Of a DNA stretch of 64,000 nucleotides, positions 45,940-59,261 are shown piece by piece. Position numbers and translations under genes: made by a program. Numbering within the stretch: position 1 is the first letter of the stretch; each line of letters begins with the position of its first letter. The stretch is taken from assembly GCA_019614645.1 (NCBI GenBank), contig JABWDB010000001.1:16533501-16597500 (forward strand), in the 5' to 3' direction. Origin of the DNA: Stratiolaelaps scimitus (Eukaryota; Arthropoda; Arachnida; Mesostigmata; Laelapidae). The notes under the pieces were generated by a model, which did not search any database, was not told the origin of the DNA, and saw only the letters and a program-made list of their open reading frames with translations.

Positions 45940-48900
45940 CAGGATCACTGGCTAAGGCAGTTCGCCAATAGTTAAATATATATATATCTTTCTACTTGTG
46001 CGACAGTAATCGTTCTAAACGATGTTGAAGAGAACAGATGCGCCAGTTACTGTAAAATGCTGAAGATGGCATGACTTTGTGTAACTGGTACTTATATATA
46101 AATAAGCATGTGATGTTTTACATGATTTTTCTCAATTATCTCGTGCTTAACTTGACCTCAGAAGGGAAGTTCACACAGAAAGTCTTTTGGCTGCCAAGTT
46201 CAAATATAATTTTTTTACCACAGCGGACAGTTAGATTGGGGTTTGCTATTTCTGGCAGTGCTTATCTTCGGGGCTGAAGCAGTAACGTCGGGGCTCCGTT
46301 GAAAGTTTGCGCGCGACAATGATACCCTCCCAGGGGTTGCGCTTTATCTTCTGGTGGTGTCAGAAGTTCTAACCGGGGCACAAAAAAGCGTTATTAAACG
46401 TGATTCACTAGCGGCGAAATGGGCATCGCAACATAATACAAATGGAATGGAACAGCTAGAATTGAAAGGGCATAGTTAGCAATGAGACATTGTTGGATAC
46501 TTGCGATGCCCACTTGAGATGACAAGATACACCGCTTCCTAGGCTAAACTTCAACGAGAAGGCAAGCTTCAACATTACAAAGTGCTGATTTCGTCGAGCA
46601 ACTGACAATAGTGGGCACAATCTCGACGTAAGATGATCGTAAAATCCGTGACTGCAATCTTAGATTTTATGCAAAACGAACATTGATGGCCATATGCGCT
46701 CATGTGTTGTTACAAAATGGATTTTCTTCTTTGTGTTTTTTAATTCATCTATACGTTTGTCTTCATATTTTTAATACGCAAGTATTCGAACCTCACGTGC
46801 GTGAGCTACATATACTTCCAATGATATTTAGGTGATCTAAGCTTCTGACCGACCGACCCAAAAGCCTTAAGCTTTTCCCACAGTACATTTGCACTTCTCG
46901 TCGTATACGACTTTTCTTCGGCTAAGCAATACAAAAAAAAACGGCGACGCCGTCGTTACCATTCTCGACTGCGTTTCGTTGCAGCGTCCAGACGTTTCAC
47001 GGTAAGCACTTCGAAAACGAACTGAGAAGAAAGGCGACCGATAATGCGATGCCCTTCGATCCATTATTTCGGCAGCAGCCCTCATGCATTCGGTACGTTG
47101 TCAGGAGAACAGATTTCACCTAGTTATCATATATGTGAGATTTATAACAGTGTCCTAAGTTTGACGAGGTGACAGTATCGTGTGACCCCGCCAGAGCCTC
47201 GCGGTAACGTGAAAATAAACGACGATCCACTGGCTAACATTCGAAATGTACGTCTCGACTGCCATCGTAAATCCATTGTTCGATACTGAAAAATCAAAAT
47301 GTTTACGCCAAACGAAAGTCGTGTCTTTTCTATGCGCGATCAGCCAGATCAGTTGCTCTTCGTAATCGCTTTCGTATGGCAGCACAACAACAACAAAAGT
47401 TTTCTGGATACCTCCGTCGGTCCAGGCTTCGTTCCGGCGAAAAATCAACGTTGGCACAGAATTTGTCTCCGCCGGTTTTTTTGTTTGCGCGCGTGTAAAA
47501 TCGCAACTGATAGCAACGGTTGAGCTTCGGCTGTTTACACTTCTGAATCGCGGTTGTAACGGATCTGAGTAAAATAAGAAATCCTAGACATACCGCGCGA
47601 TCTTACCTATGATTAAATCTTGACGAAATCAGTTCAACGATCGTTATTTTTTTGTTATCTGCCATCGAAATGGTTTACCAAATGAAACTGAATATTTCGC
47701 TTCATAAACAACATCTACCCCCAATCTAATAGTATAACATGTTTGATTATTTCGAATTTGCTGTCGACAAACATTTCTAAGGATGATATGGTTTTGGTTC
47801 GCTTTTGTTCGGCTTTACTAAAGTCTCAGATAGCCATTACCTATATGGCGACCATTTGAGTTGAAGGCATTAGTTACTTTGTAGTACAGTTAGCCGATGT
47901 AACGAAGACACATCTCGTCACTACAGTTGAGCTGTGTCTCGAAAATGCCAACGCTGTAAATGGCACAACGTGCATCAATGTACACGAACTTGCCAAAGAT
48001 TAATGGGAGAACCGTGTTATATTTGACCAAGTATCATATTTTTTCAGTCCAAGTGGATGAGCTTTATTAACCTCCATATGAAGGCATTTTTTTTAAAAAG
48101 AAAGTACTATTACTCAATACTCCATATATTTCATGGAGTTCTACCTAATATAACGTCATTCCACCTATATAAATATGCTGCCGTCAAACTAGGCGAGGCA
48201 TTCGTGCATAGATGATGTCTCAGCTATCTAAGTAATCTGTAGCAATCCAAACACACCAGTAGAACATGAAGTACGGTTCAGTCAACTGCGTGTAAATGAA
48301 TAGGTATTATACACGTCGATTGCTTGGTGCACTAATCATGCTCACATACGTCCACACACACACAGTAGTGTCGGCAAAGAGCAACAGGTGACACGGCATG
48401 GCCCTGACGAAAGATATTCTGTAGGGAACAACAAGTGAAAGCATTCGCGAATGTCTCTACCGTAACCATGACGTCTTGGGGTTTACTATCAGTCTAATTA
48501 CAGTGACATCCCCCTTCTGTGGACGCTCGTTCACTACGTGGTACACATACGTGTATATATATATCTATACAATGTATATTTATAATCTTGCATCCTCCAT
48601 ATCATTCTCACGTCATGTTCCCTCTATGATATCGTCCAGCTCGCGTTGTTACGAGCTAATGTTGCCTGTCATGTCGAGGCTAAGCTCGACATCGTTTCAT
48701 GCGTGGCCTGCCCCGATGTCTCTCTCTCTCTCGCTCTCACTCTCTCTCCGTCTCTTCCAATCAGTAAACGGGTGTTATTTATTATAAATAATTGAGCAAG
48801 GCACAGTTATCTAATTGTGTAGCATACATTCACTATTTCGGAGGATCTGCATAGTGAATTGCTCTGTCGAACCGCTGCTACTATAATATTAGGAGCTAAT

Positions 48901-51900
48901 GTCGCATTGCCATATTTACCGGGTATTACTCGATATATCGTTGATGTGGTGCAGATCATGAGAGCATGTGTCCATGAAACGAAACTTGACTTTTTAGACT
49001 AGATATTACAACGTTGGGTTGTAACAAGGCGGGGGCCGAGATTCGGCATTTAGAAGCATCTGTATAGCAATGATCGGGGCCCCAGCGGTAACGCCAGCAT
49101 ATGTGTCCACCAACCAACACAAATACGACATAATACCCAAACAGTGTTGAATCGTGATTTGTTTTGCGCTTATCTAGCGTGTTGCAACGCTCGCTGCTTG
49201 ATTTTAACACGATCGAGCGACGAACCTGCGAAATGTGGCCTGACGTCGAGACGCCTTGCCTCCCGAACGTGTTATTGTCATGCCAGCAAAAGTTGGCGTC
49301 GTTTGTTTGCGCTTATTCGACGTATACGTGTATATGGTGTACGATTCTGGTGTCCAGAGCGTTCGCATAAGCGCAAGATGTGAATGGACAATTATTATTA
49401 TGATTATTAATTTATCTATATATCTATATATTGGCGATGGTTTCGAACTTCTAATCTATTCGCGAGCTGACTGATCGGATGATAGCACAGCAAGATAACG
49501 GTGCACCGAGCACAGAGACAGACATGCAAGCGCACACATATCCAGTCATTGATTCATTCAGTCGTCGCCCATAGGATCAGCATTAGAAACAGCGACACCA
49601 ACATCGTCTACAGCGGCGACCCCCCGGCCGAATGAACAGCACAGGCGAAGCACTGAACCTCAATACCATCCGTAAATACAACACAATAATGACAACAACA
49701 ACAACCACGGCCGATAGGGAAACATACATAAACAAGCACACGTGCACGCGGGCTAATAAGCACAGAGTAATATAACACTGATAATGGCCGTTCAATATCC
49801 GCTATCTACGCCCTAGCATCGTATCAGTGATGCTGATGATGTTTGTCGACTTACCGATGCTGCTGACGTTGTAGCAACGGCCTTAATACAGTGAAATTCG
49901 TTGTGGCGAAGCGAGCACGGGGTCTACCCGACCTTGGGCGGGGTTGATCCCGCGCGACGCTTGACACCCAATCTCAGGACAACAGAATGCAAGGGTGAGC
50001 CACAACGGTTGGAGGACAAAGAGGCATGCTTTGCCGTCAGCTAATTTAGCTGGAGGTTGGATGGTGAGGCAGAACAGCGATATCGGTCTCGTGGGACGGG
50101 GATGGGCGTGCGACTTGGGACAGATCGCAGAAATAGCCTTAAAAGTAGGGAATATTGATTTAGATACGGACTGAAGATACGCAATCAAGAGCCATGTGAG
50201 GACTCACTATCGCGGGTCATGACAATTGACCGGGTATGTGATTGTGACTTTGCCGCCGGTGCCGGAATAAACGGGATCTCGTTTTGCGAAACAATGCATT
50301 CGTTCATTGACCTCTACACTGACCTTGGATCGGCCACGCATTCGAGAAGTAGTACTGGACATATTCATTCGATTGAGTAGCATTTGCTGGAGCAGTATGT
50401 TCTCATGAATATGACAGCTACCAAAAGAGTTGGATACATCAACGAAATATTGAATTCACTTGTTCATTTTGTTCACTGAGATGATATAGCCTCGGCCTTC
50501 ATAGCTCTGGTTCCATCCAAGCATAAGACATCGTTGAAGGTCGGTTACCCATAGCGCCCAGCATGTCTAAGTTGCTTAGAATTATCTTGACTGATAGTAA
50601 AATGTGGTTATACTTTCCTTACGTCGGTAAGTTGTTATAAGTTGATTATGTTAAATATAGGAAATGTCACACCGTTCACATATCGATTGGCCAAGGAGAG
50701 CTTCGGAGAGACGTTGGGTCATAGTTGCCCTTAAGGGATGCATTCTATTATATAATTAAAACATTCAATTATGGAGCTAGGGATCATCCTCAAAGCACAG
50801 AGTTTGCGCGGGCAGATCGATAGATTGATACTTAGCTTTAGTGATTGCAGTTCGATTAATTTACCGAACTTGCTATAGGCTATCCACACTCTAATAATGT
50901 TATTAGTTGGTGGATGTTCGAGGAAAATGTCTCATCGGGCAGCTGTAATTATGAACGCATGGAATCCAAGACAACTTTTCGCTTATCTGCCGTGTGAAAC
51001 ATTTTGATGACCGTAATAATGATGCATTTATCCTGACGCCCTGCGACAATTCAGTAGCGGTTTATTTCCAAGTCAATATATATATGGGCTCAACTTACTC
51101 TTAACTACACTACTGTAAAATGTGTTTGAATCTTGTATTTTAAAATATTTAAGGCCTCATCAATTTCTTACCAATAAATGATGCCACGTTTCAATAACGG
51201 AGTTGAAATCATCTGTTGTTTTTATAATATGTAGATAGCATGCTATATTTATGATACTTTGCTCGAATTATCGAATTACTGTGTGTCAACAGCCCTCAAT
51301 GGCTATAACGATAATGATGATCTGGTGTGCCGCCGGTCCTTTGACACTTATCGAACGAAAATCACCTCACAGAATCGATCGGCCCGATAGCAATGTGGCA
51401 GAAATTAAATATCTACGATTATAATGTAAACGTGCACATGCGTTTGTGTGTCGTCTATGGGCAGTGGTTGCGTACAACCGGCACGTTTATCTCTATTGAA
51501 ATATCTCGGAAATAGTCGCTTAACACACACCAACAAGGTATATATACATATATATATATATATATAAATATAGATCGGTAGGCATTAAATTTAGTGGCGG
51601 TAATAAGGGCTATTTTGGGCAATCAGATACGCGTATATCTGTATATGTCAGCTTATCGTGCCGATCGAGCCGGGGACTGGCATACGAACAGCCGGCACCT
51701 CCGCAATCACCGGCCACGGCTCGGACCCGGTGTTGTTGCTTCGACTTCGGCGGCTGCACCGCCCCTTCGTGATTTTCCTATCGCCATTCCGCAAGCCAAC
51801 AGCTTCGCCCGTGTCCATTTCGGTTGGTCAACATCGGTCTAATCTGGCGGTCGTAGCAGCAGTACAAGGGAAGACAGATATATTTCGATATATTCAACAA

Positions 51901-51963
51901 AAAGGTATGTCCGTTCGTTCGTCCGTTTGATTCTGGACACGCGAGCAGCAGCTGTCCCACGAA

Positions 51964-52224
51964 ATGGTTACCAGAATCACGCCTACTTCTGTTGACGCTC
52001 AGATTTCTGATGCCCATTCTATTACTGCTGCAGCTGCTGCTGTTATGACTAGGATGACTAATAATAGCCTTAATAATAACAATGATAATAATCATAATGC
52101 CAATAATGTGACCAGCCGCCAAAATAATGTGACCAGCATTAGGGCGAAACTGTTGCGCAAATGCTGTCATCTTTCGTCGCGTTTGGTTCGATCTGATTTT
52201 GCGGCAGTGCCAGGTCAGCTGTGA
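51964..52224 (+). other. Open frame with Ala and Asn runs, possible exon
   Basis: The frame contains AAAAAV and NNNNDNNHNANN stretches built on imperfect trinucleotide repeats. A potential splice donor (ccaggtcag) lies near 52212. Such runs occur in arthropod regulatory proteins, but a plain trinucleotide repeat gives the same picture, and no domain is visible. Confidence 0.2.
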
Positions 52225-52721
52225 ACTGAGGTCAGCCGAGGGTCCATCTGTGCAGTGCAAGGATTTATTTGTGTTCAGCAAATCGTATGTAACAGCAGTT
52301 TACAAGTACACCGTGCGGACAGATAGCTTGTCCTTTTTGTCAATCAGCACACACAAGACTGGTGAGCATACAAGCAGACGGACAGATAGATAGACACGTC
52401 ATAAACTCGTATACAGACAGAAATTGTGATATAACCACATCTCCTTCCCGCCGTTTCGGCCTGTGTTATGTCTGTCTCTGTGTTGTCTCTGTTATGCCGA
52501 TGGTGATTTCGCGCTAAAAATACCATTCACCTATGTACAATGCATCTGCAGCTGTAAGAGCAATAGCAGCTGGATCAACAACAATAACATTGAGCCTTGA
52601 TCTACATACAATACATTTGAACACCTCGAGCGGACAGTAGGAAAATTGTCATCGTTATCGTTGTTCCGCTCTCGCGTCTGCCCATAGCCGATTGAGCCAC
52701 CGACTAATCATTAATGCTGAT

Positions 52722-52726
<5 letters not shown>

Positions 52727-52757
<31 letters not shown>

Positions 52758-52864
52758 GAAGCAAATAAGATGAAACGCGCCAACTTGTTGTCTCGTCATT
52801 GGAAGGCTGTAAGGTTCTGGTGGACAATTCTTTGTCAAATATATATATATATATATATATATAT
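52727..52864. repeat. Two (TA)n tracts about 85 bp apart
   Basis: Tracts at 52727-52754 and 52839-52864 flank a short unique stretch. Both may form AT cruciforms. No gene is associated. Confidence 0.85.
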
Positions 52865-55800
52865 GTGACACAGAATTGCCAACCAGAAACCAAATCACTT
52901 TCACTTTTGTCATATTTATTTACGATCTATTCGATGACGAAGAAAATTGGGATGCATTATTTGGCTCGCAAATGGAGCAGCATGTGACACCAGCGGTGGA
53001 CGATAGCGAGACGCTATCGTTGGGGGATAACTCAGAGAAATATGTGGGGCCTATGGGATGCAATGACCAAAAGCGTGGCTCAAATAGCTGCTATCGCAGG
53101 CAATAATCTAGCACGGCTCTAACATAACATGTCGAGGTAGCTGTTGTACGGTGACGTTTCTCAATTCAGCAAAACCACAGTGTGATCGGTGATCATTCAA
53201 TGGACGCCGTTATAGTTTGACCTCCTATGTCTTATAAACAAACTAAAAATCGCGCTTTAACTCTGGCTACACTTCAGTCGGTTCAGTTGATCGATTGGGC
53301 AATCCAAGTCGTATTGGCACCTGAAGTTCCCGCTCGCTGTTCAAAATTGTATCGATTTTACTTATTGAAATGTGCCAATAATCTCGAATGTTGTGTGTAG
53401 TCTATCTTTACGTACGCTATATAAATGTTTTTCAACCCACGGCTGACCCTCAGTCCCCTCTACTTCATTTGGCACCAGCTGATTCTTCATCCATACTCGA
53501 CGGTGGTACAAGATTCTTCCACGAGGGGCTCACTGTGTGTATAAAGGAGCCAGCTTCAATATCTACCACCGGTGAGGAGTTACTGTGGGGCGACATTGTA
53601 TTCACCGGTCAGTGGCCTGTATTCATTGCCATGCAGGTTTTGTGGTTTTCTGCCCGTGAGAGCTGATACTCCTTTGTTATGGTCGTCGCGATTACCCTGC
53701 TGGTTGTATTACTTTATGCTTAAAAGTCAATACCCTTTGCATACTCATGCAGCGTGCTGTCACTATCGTACCATATGGGACAAGATCCCAAAGAGAGTTT
53801 TCTATAGATGAGGTATTTGACCTTTAACGTGGCTCAAACCCTTGCTAGTAATCTGACGCAATCCATGCTCTACGCTGTGCTTCCCATTTTACCACCCACG
53901 GTGCGTTAAATCAGCGGAGTTCTCGTAATCCATGCCGAACCTTTATCGCATCCATTTCGGTAGAGGTGACACTCGCTGAAACCACATCGCACCTGTTCAA
54001 TCTGTTACACTCGAGGCATCTGGAAATTACTGAAATTACATTACGGTTAATCGCGGCATCAGGAATAATATGCAAGCGAGCACAAATTGTTCGCGTGCAT
54101 TGGTGTCTCCAATTGGCCATTAAGGCTCACGACCTCAATAACTTCGACAGCACTAGAGCCGCAACTGTTTCGCTGTAGTGATCGTAAATGGGGAATGTAA
54201 TTAGCTACGCAACTGAACCTACTACGGCTGGCAAAAATTCTCAATTGATGCAAATTTTGAAAAACGACCCTTTTTATTAAAGGAGGGTTTGTATTGTATT
54301 GTAATTTTGTTCGGGGTTAGTTCACATCGAATCCCCGGTGGACGTTTCTTTGAATTACCTCACCATTAAACAAACCAAAACTGGTGATGGTAGTGTACCT
54401 CGCATTGGAAGCTAACCTTGAAAATATATAATTTCTAGATAAAAAAATAAACTATATAATATATAAAAAAAATATATATATATATAATATAATGGCGATT
54501 CTACTATTATGCGCCCGTCTAAACGAAAATCATATATCCTCCTAACTGACCTCAATTCAGCAATCTGTATGGTTCCTAAGACACATAATTTTCCTAATAA
54601 GTGCATCATTCCAGTCAACATTTCAGAACTGGTGGCAGTATCTCTAGCAGCCTATTTTTCAATTTTCCAACTTTCAGGCTCATTCCCCGTAGCACGCTAA
54701 GGGCATATTTGACGTTGAAACGAAGGGTTCGTGGACTCGTGAGAAATCAACAACATCTGTTGTTAGATGCTTGGAGAATCTGTAACCGTGAATAGTTCAT
54801 AGAACAATCGAAGCGAAGCAAACATGCGATACGAGTATGTCCCATCTATTTCGACCCTGTTCTTTCACCAAATTTTCAATCTTTAAGCCTCGCCCAACGA
54901 CGACTAATCGATTGCACTGAGAGCTAATTAGCTAGCCACCGAAAGTCCAGTTTATCTTTGTATAATCGAGGACATATATCTTAGTTATTCTATTCCTTCA
55001 GTATCCGGTTGTCGACTTTCAAAAGTTTAACCCGAAGTATGATTACCATGTTTACTAATTAAGCCATAACCGAAGTGTTTTTCGGTATAAAAACTGTAAC
55101 CCAGGGTATTGTGGTTTACTATATACAACATCGATTATCCGATGGGTTTTAGTGGATGAACTACTGTAAAGTTAGGCCTTCTCTTACTCGATTCAACGTA
55201 GAGCAGATCCTTAATTGAAACATTACACGTTATAACCAATATGTCTTTATTACCAAATCTATCCGATCGCGAAATATTTGTGACGAAGGGTACGATGACA
55301 AAACGGTCTAGTTATTAATAATACCACAGTTGCTTCTAACTAAGTCTGATACAGTGAATACGAACAAGTGCTACAATGGTGTGAAAGTAGCCAGGTTATC
55401 CAAACGATAATCCCTGTCGGTCACCCGATGTGGTCGAGTGGGGTACACGGTAGGCGGTTGTGGGATGCTTGTAGACGTCTAAGTAACCTAGACTCATTCC
55501 TTCGGGGCCGATCGTATAGCACCGAGTAGGCTAGTGGCCGATTACCTACGGCAATCAAGACACTGTGACGTACGTCTTTACTCCTCGACGGGAGACACAA
55601 CTCTGTTTGGTTTATTCATTGTTAGAGACAAAGACGGGTACACCTGATTCTAAATTCGGCGGTGCCCCGAAAATGGGACAGTTAGTCATATTGAGTTGGG
55701 TAGACATTCACAGCTGATGGGTAAGGTAATTTTGATATAGAAATCGACTACCCAAATGCGTTGTCAATTGAATACCAGCGTCTCCCAGGGGGCAATACTA

Positions 55801-55950
55801 TAATCGAACGGGTAAATATCACAATGGTTGGATGACGGTCGCATTATTTATCTATTATGAAAACAGTCAGCTGAGCTAATCCATTAGCGAACTATAGCTT
55901 TCATCCCGAATTTCTGATCCGCTACAGGGCCTCCTCTCCTCAGCTTTTTG

Positions 55951-55957
55951 TATAAAA
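55951..55957 (+). promoter_or_regulatory. TATA box of glycine-rich copy 11
   Basis: TATAAAA, 79-85 bases before the ATG. The start site is expected near 55981, giving a leader of about 55 bases. The upstream block differs from that of the minus-strand array, so this pair has its own promoter type. Confidence 0.78.
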
Positions 55958-56035
55958 TCGTGACAGAACATCTCTGTGCTGTGTAGACCGTTGGTTGTTG
56001 TACAATAGTAGACATAAACTAGAAGTGATCAAACC

Positions 56036-56419
56036 ATGAAGTTCGCTGCTGTCTTCACTGTGGCGGTCCTCCTCGTTGCTACGGCATCTGCTGGAGATAT
56101 CGGTGGTTACGGTGGAGGATACGGAGGTGGATTTGGAGGCGGTTACGGAGGAGGACACGGACATGCTGTGGTCTCGCACGCTAAAGTGGCGAAGGTGTCG
56201 TACGTGAAGACCCCCGTAGTATCTACTCACTATGTGAAGAAGCCCGTTGTTTCCTATGTATCACAGCCGGTTAAGTCCATCTCGTACGTATCGAAGCCTG
56301 TGATTTCGGTATCTAGCGTTCCTGTCATCTCCCATGGTGGCGGTCTCGGAGGTGGCCTCGGAGGCGGTTTCGGAGGAGGCTACGGAGGAGGCTATGGAGG
56401 AGGACACGGATGGTGGTAG
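56036..56419 (+). CDS. Glycine-rich cuticle-like secreted protein, copy 11
   Basis: The product has 127 residues, the longest member. The signal peptide is of a different type (MKFAAVFTVAVLLVATASA). The third core repeat is YVSQP instead of YVSKP, the fourth reads KPVIS, and the C-terminal block starts GGGLGGGLGGG with Leu replacing aromatics. These define a subfamily with copy 13. It has one more GGGY repeat than copy 13. Poly(A) signals are at 56498-56503 and 56514-56519. It is intronless and lies on the opposite strand from copies 1-10. Confidence 0.92.
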   Translation: MKFAAVFTVAVLLVATASAGDIGGYGGGYGGGFGGGYGGGHGHAVVSHAKVAKVSYVKTPVVSTHYVKKPVVSYVSQPVKSISYVSKPVISVSSVPVISHGGGLGGGLGGGFGGGYGGGYGGGHGWW

Positions 56420-57521
56420 ACAAAATGTACTAATTAATAATGACGAAACAACAAAATCATCTGTACAATTCATGCCAACACATTGCACAATTGTATAAAT
56501 AAACTATGCGGAAAATAAAGAAAAACGTTCGTTCTGCAGCAAAACCAAATAGAAAATAATTCATATTTATCTACAATATTTTATCATCAAGGTAGCATAT
56601 TGTATAAGCGGCTTATGAGATATCTGAGTCTGCGAACGACAATCAAGTTATTTTTTCTATTATGACCTTTCGTGGACGTTCTTAGTACCATACGTCGACG
56701 GACTGCGTAAATTATTTTGCAGTACGCAACGAGTTCTGCCAAGTTCTCCGGCAATTGCATCATGGGCCTCTGCTGCTCCAGTGCAAAGCAATAATAACTC
56801 CTTTCTCTCCATTAGTAAGGCTCAAAGCGTGTCCCGTGACTACAGCACAGATGAATGCCCAACACAAATTGGATCATCTCAGCGAGAACACTCAATAGCT
56901 AAGGGTGCCGTAATCTTTTTGACCACCCGAAAATTGACGCATTTCCTTCTAGCAGGCCGCATGCGCCCTCATAGGCGCTGTTCATTGTGGCATGTATGTT
57001 TTTTGACACCTACACTAATCTGATAGAGAATAATTCAATGTGTGCGCGTTGTAACGATTTGTTGAAATATAGGGGGTGTGCTAAGTTTATGAGCACTACT
57101 GTATATTGGTGTTTCTAAAACTTACTTGACAAAAGGTAAGCTTCGCCACGATAATATCAATAACTTAAGTACCAATTGCTCAAACTGTCGGGCATGACCA
57201 AGCTACGAGCTGGTATATTGAATCAATCATATCAGCGGAGCCTGGTATTATTCTTGTTGCTGTTTACATATTTACCAAAAGAACACTTCATTGGAATTTT
57301 AATAATGGTTTTGAGATCGACTGCCCTCTTCATACTGATCTGTATATTGGAGACGACGTTCACGACAAATACTTCGGACCCATTTCTTTTCAAAAAAATA
57401 TTCAATCAACCTCCAGAAACCCAACTGCCGTTGGATCGTTATTTTTGTAAAGGGTGAGGGCTAAATGCGTTATGTAGACCAGACTGCACGGCTAAGGTAT
57501 TCATCTAGTACTACGGGACTC

Positions 57522-58240
57522 GGCCCCGAGAACGTCTGTTTAAAGGCTTGATAGTATCACCACCAGCTCCAAAAGCATCGAAGGTAGCAGAGGGAAACAG
57601 TAAGAATGGCAACGTTATACATAGGTGAGTTTATTCGTATATACGTTTCGCATATTTGAGCCATTGTCAAGCGATTCTATTTCATCTGTGGATGCAAGGA
57701 ATATTCTCTGCTAACATTTTGACGATATTTTTTTTATTTTTCCTTCGACATTGTGAATAACGTGCAGAAGACTGATATTTGTTAACTCGCCTAAATCTGA
57801 CTCACTGAATCAGATTTTATCGACAACTGTGCTAGCACTACATCACAGGAAAGTGCCGCATTGGAAGGACGGTGGACTGAAATCATGGTCTGCTAGGATG
57901 GCAGTATTGGTTTAATACTTTTCCTGAACCTGTACCCAAAAGCATCATACCATTTGAGGATTTCGAACCTTTCACATGATTTCTGTGTCGGATATAGGGA
58001 GGAGCGAAGGGCGGGGGAGAGCCGAAGTGGCCGCGGGGGAGAAGTCGTTGCCTTGCTTGTTCTTAGATTTCTCTCGTCACCTCTGCTTGTTCTCATCACC
58101 TTCTCAGCATTGGAGCTGGTGGCTTGGCAAGATTCCTCGCTTTCGAGCATGTTCATCACAATGGTATCCTGTATATATAGCTGAGAAGGGCCTTTGCTGT
58201 TGTCTTTGAAGGGCGGTTTTATTCCCGTCAAACCTTATCC
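57522..58240. other. Spacer, nothing recognised
   Basis: It begins where the segmental duplication ends. The GC-rich part at 58.0-58.15 kb precedes the LINE reverse-transcriptase fragment and may belong to it, but no motif confirms that. Confidence 0.35.
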
Positions 58241-58690
58241 TATCCTATACAGGTATGACTGGAAGCATCCATGGCCTGTCAGGGTACAGGCCTCTCTGTA
58301 TCCTCAGCACAGCAGGCAATGCTCGGGAATCTGTCATATCCGGGCGGCTAGTGTCCGAGTTCGGGTAAAAAGATCCCTTTCGGAGGAGCAACATGGCTTC
58401 AGAAGAGGCAGATCCACGCTCTCGGCGCTACAGAACGTGATGGAGGTCGTCGAGAAAGAGATACCTGGAGGAGCGCACGATCCTCCTGGATGGGTCAGTA
58501 AAGTACGAGATCACAGCTGGCGTCCTGCAAGGGTCCAATCTAGGCCCAATCCTGTGGAACCTGGCCTATAACGGAATGCTAGACCTCGAGATGCCGAAGG
58601 GCGCAAGACCAGTGGTATATGCTGATGACCTCGCCCCGGTTGTCACCGCCAGGAAGCTTGTATTCATGCTTGTCATGACGATGTCGAAAA
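58240..58690 (+). mobile_element. R1/Jockey-type LINE reverse-transcriptase fragment
   Basis: In shifting frames it reads YRPLCILSTAGNARESVISG, LSEEQHGFRRGRSTLSALQN, GVLQGSNLGPILWNLAYNG, then VVYADDLAPVVTARKL. These are RT motifs in the correct order, including an intact YADD box and the GxxQGSxLGP motif. Several frameshifts make it inactive. It lies between glycine-rich copies 11 and 12. Confidence 0.85.
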
Positions 58691-59190
58691 CATATCTAAT
58701 GATTTTGATATATTTCATGTATAGGCCTGTCCTGGAAAACATTGGTATGGTCCTACAACATCTTTAATAAACGGCAAATTAAAAAGAGAATAATTGTTAA
58801 TGTGTTGAAAAACATATATCACCGTTGTCTATCTTAGTGATCCTCTCTCAGGAGTGTTCATAATTGGGTACTTACTCTTATTTGCAGTTTATGATATATT
58901 TGCTGGTAGCGAACTCCTATGGGACGATACCAGCAGTATTGTTCGAAGTGGAAAGAATGACCCTCTTGGACAGGCTGGGAGTCTCATGCCTTATAGGAGA
59001 TGAAGATAACTATCTGTCACTTGTTTAATTGACTTCGTTTATTGAGGGACGAAGCCCAACACGAGGGTTCTCCACAACATATATTGTTATTAGAACAAAG
59101 AGTCATTGACTGGGTATCTCATAATACGGTTGTCGCATATTTTCTCCAGAAAATCAAAGCCGCAGTTAATTGCCCTCCCCCGAAGGCGAA
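58691..59190. other. Spacer upstream of copy 12
   Basis: Possibly the continuation of the LINE (a frame near 58880-59000 reads LLVANSYGTIPAVLFEVER, then LDRLGVSCL, which looks like LINE C-terminal sequence). Otherwise nothing is recognised. Confidence 0.35.
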
Positions 59191-59191
59191 G

Positions 59192-59222
59192 TATAAAAAG
59201 CCAGTGGTGTGTTGTGATCAGT
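59192..59222 (+). promoter_or_regulatory. TATA box and initiator of glycine-rich copy 12
   Basis: TATAAAAAG at 59192-59200 and an arthropod initiator TCAGT at 59218-59222. This puts TATA at -28 relative to the expected start A (59220) and gives a 42-base leader. It is the clearest core promoter in the window. Confidence 0.85.
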
Positions 59223-59261
59223 ATTAGCATTTGCTAGCTGGTCAATAGTGTTCGAAAAACC

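Larger units (their letters stand above)
42266..55235. other. 13-kb gene-poor interval between the two arms of the gene family
   Basis: No glycine-rich member or other recognisable gene was found. It holds (TA)n tracts at 45897-45938, 52727-52754 and 52839-52864, a (TC)n run at about 48718-48750, and a repeat near 44940-45000 that also occurs at 33479-33540. Several short open frames exist, but apart from the doubtful ones listed separately I can tie none to a family. It may be intergenic or part of large introns. Confidence 0.4.
55236..57521 (+). repeat. Segmental duplication, left copy (holds glycine-rich copy 11)
   Basis: It matches 61635-63742, from the block ctttattaccaaatctatc through the gene to the point where both read tactacgggactc and then diverge. 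The left copy has about 430 bases (55390-55820) not present in the right copy. It lacks a 220-base segment present there. Confidence 0.88.

Noticed and set aside
56781..57023. 80-codon open frame preserved in both duplicated segments (also 62780-63022)
   Set aside because: The segments are so recently duplicated that conservation is expected without coding; no family match, signal peptide or promoter.
57073..57105. Sequence resembling a Tc1-type terminal repeat (complement reads tacagtagtgctcataaac)
   Set aside because: No matching inverted end and no transposase remnant were seen within a few kb, so it was not called an element.
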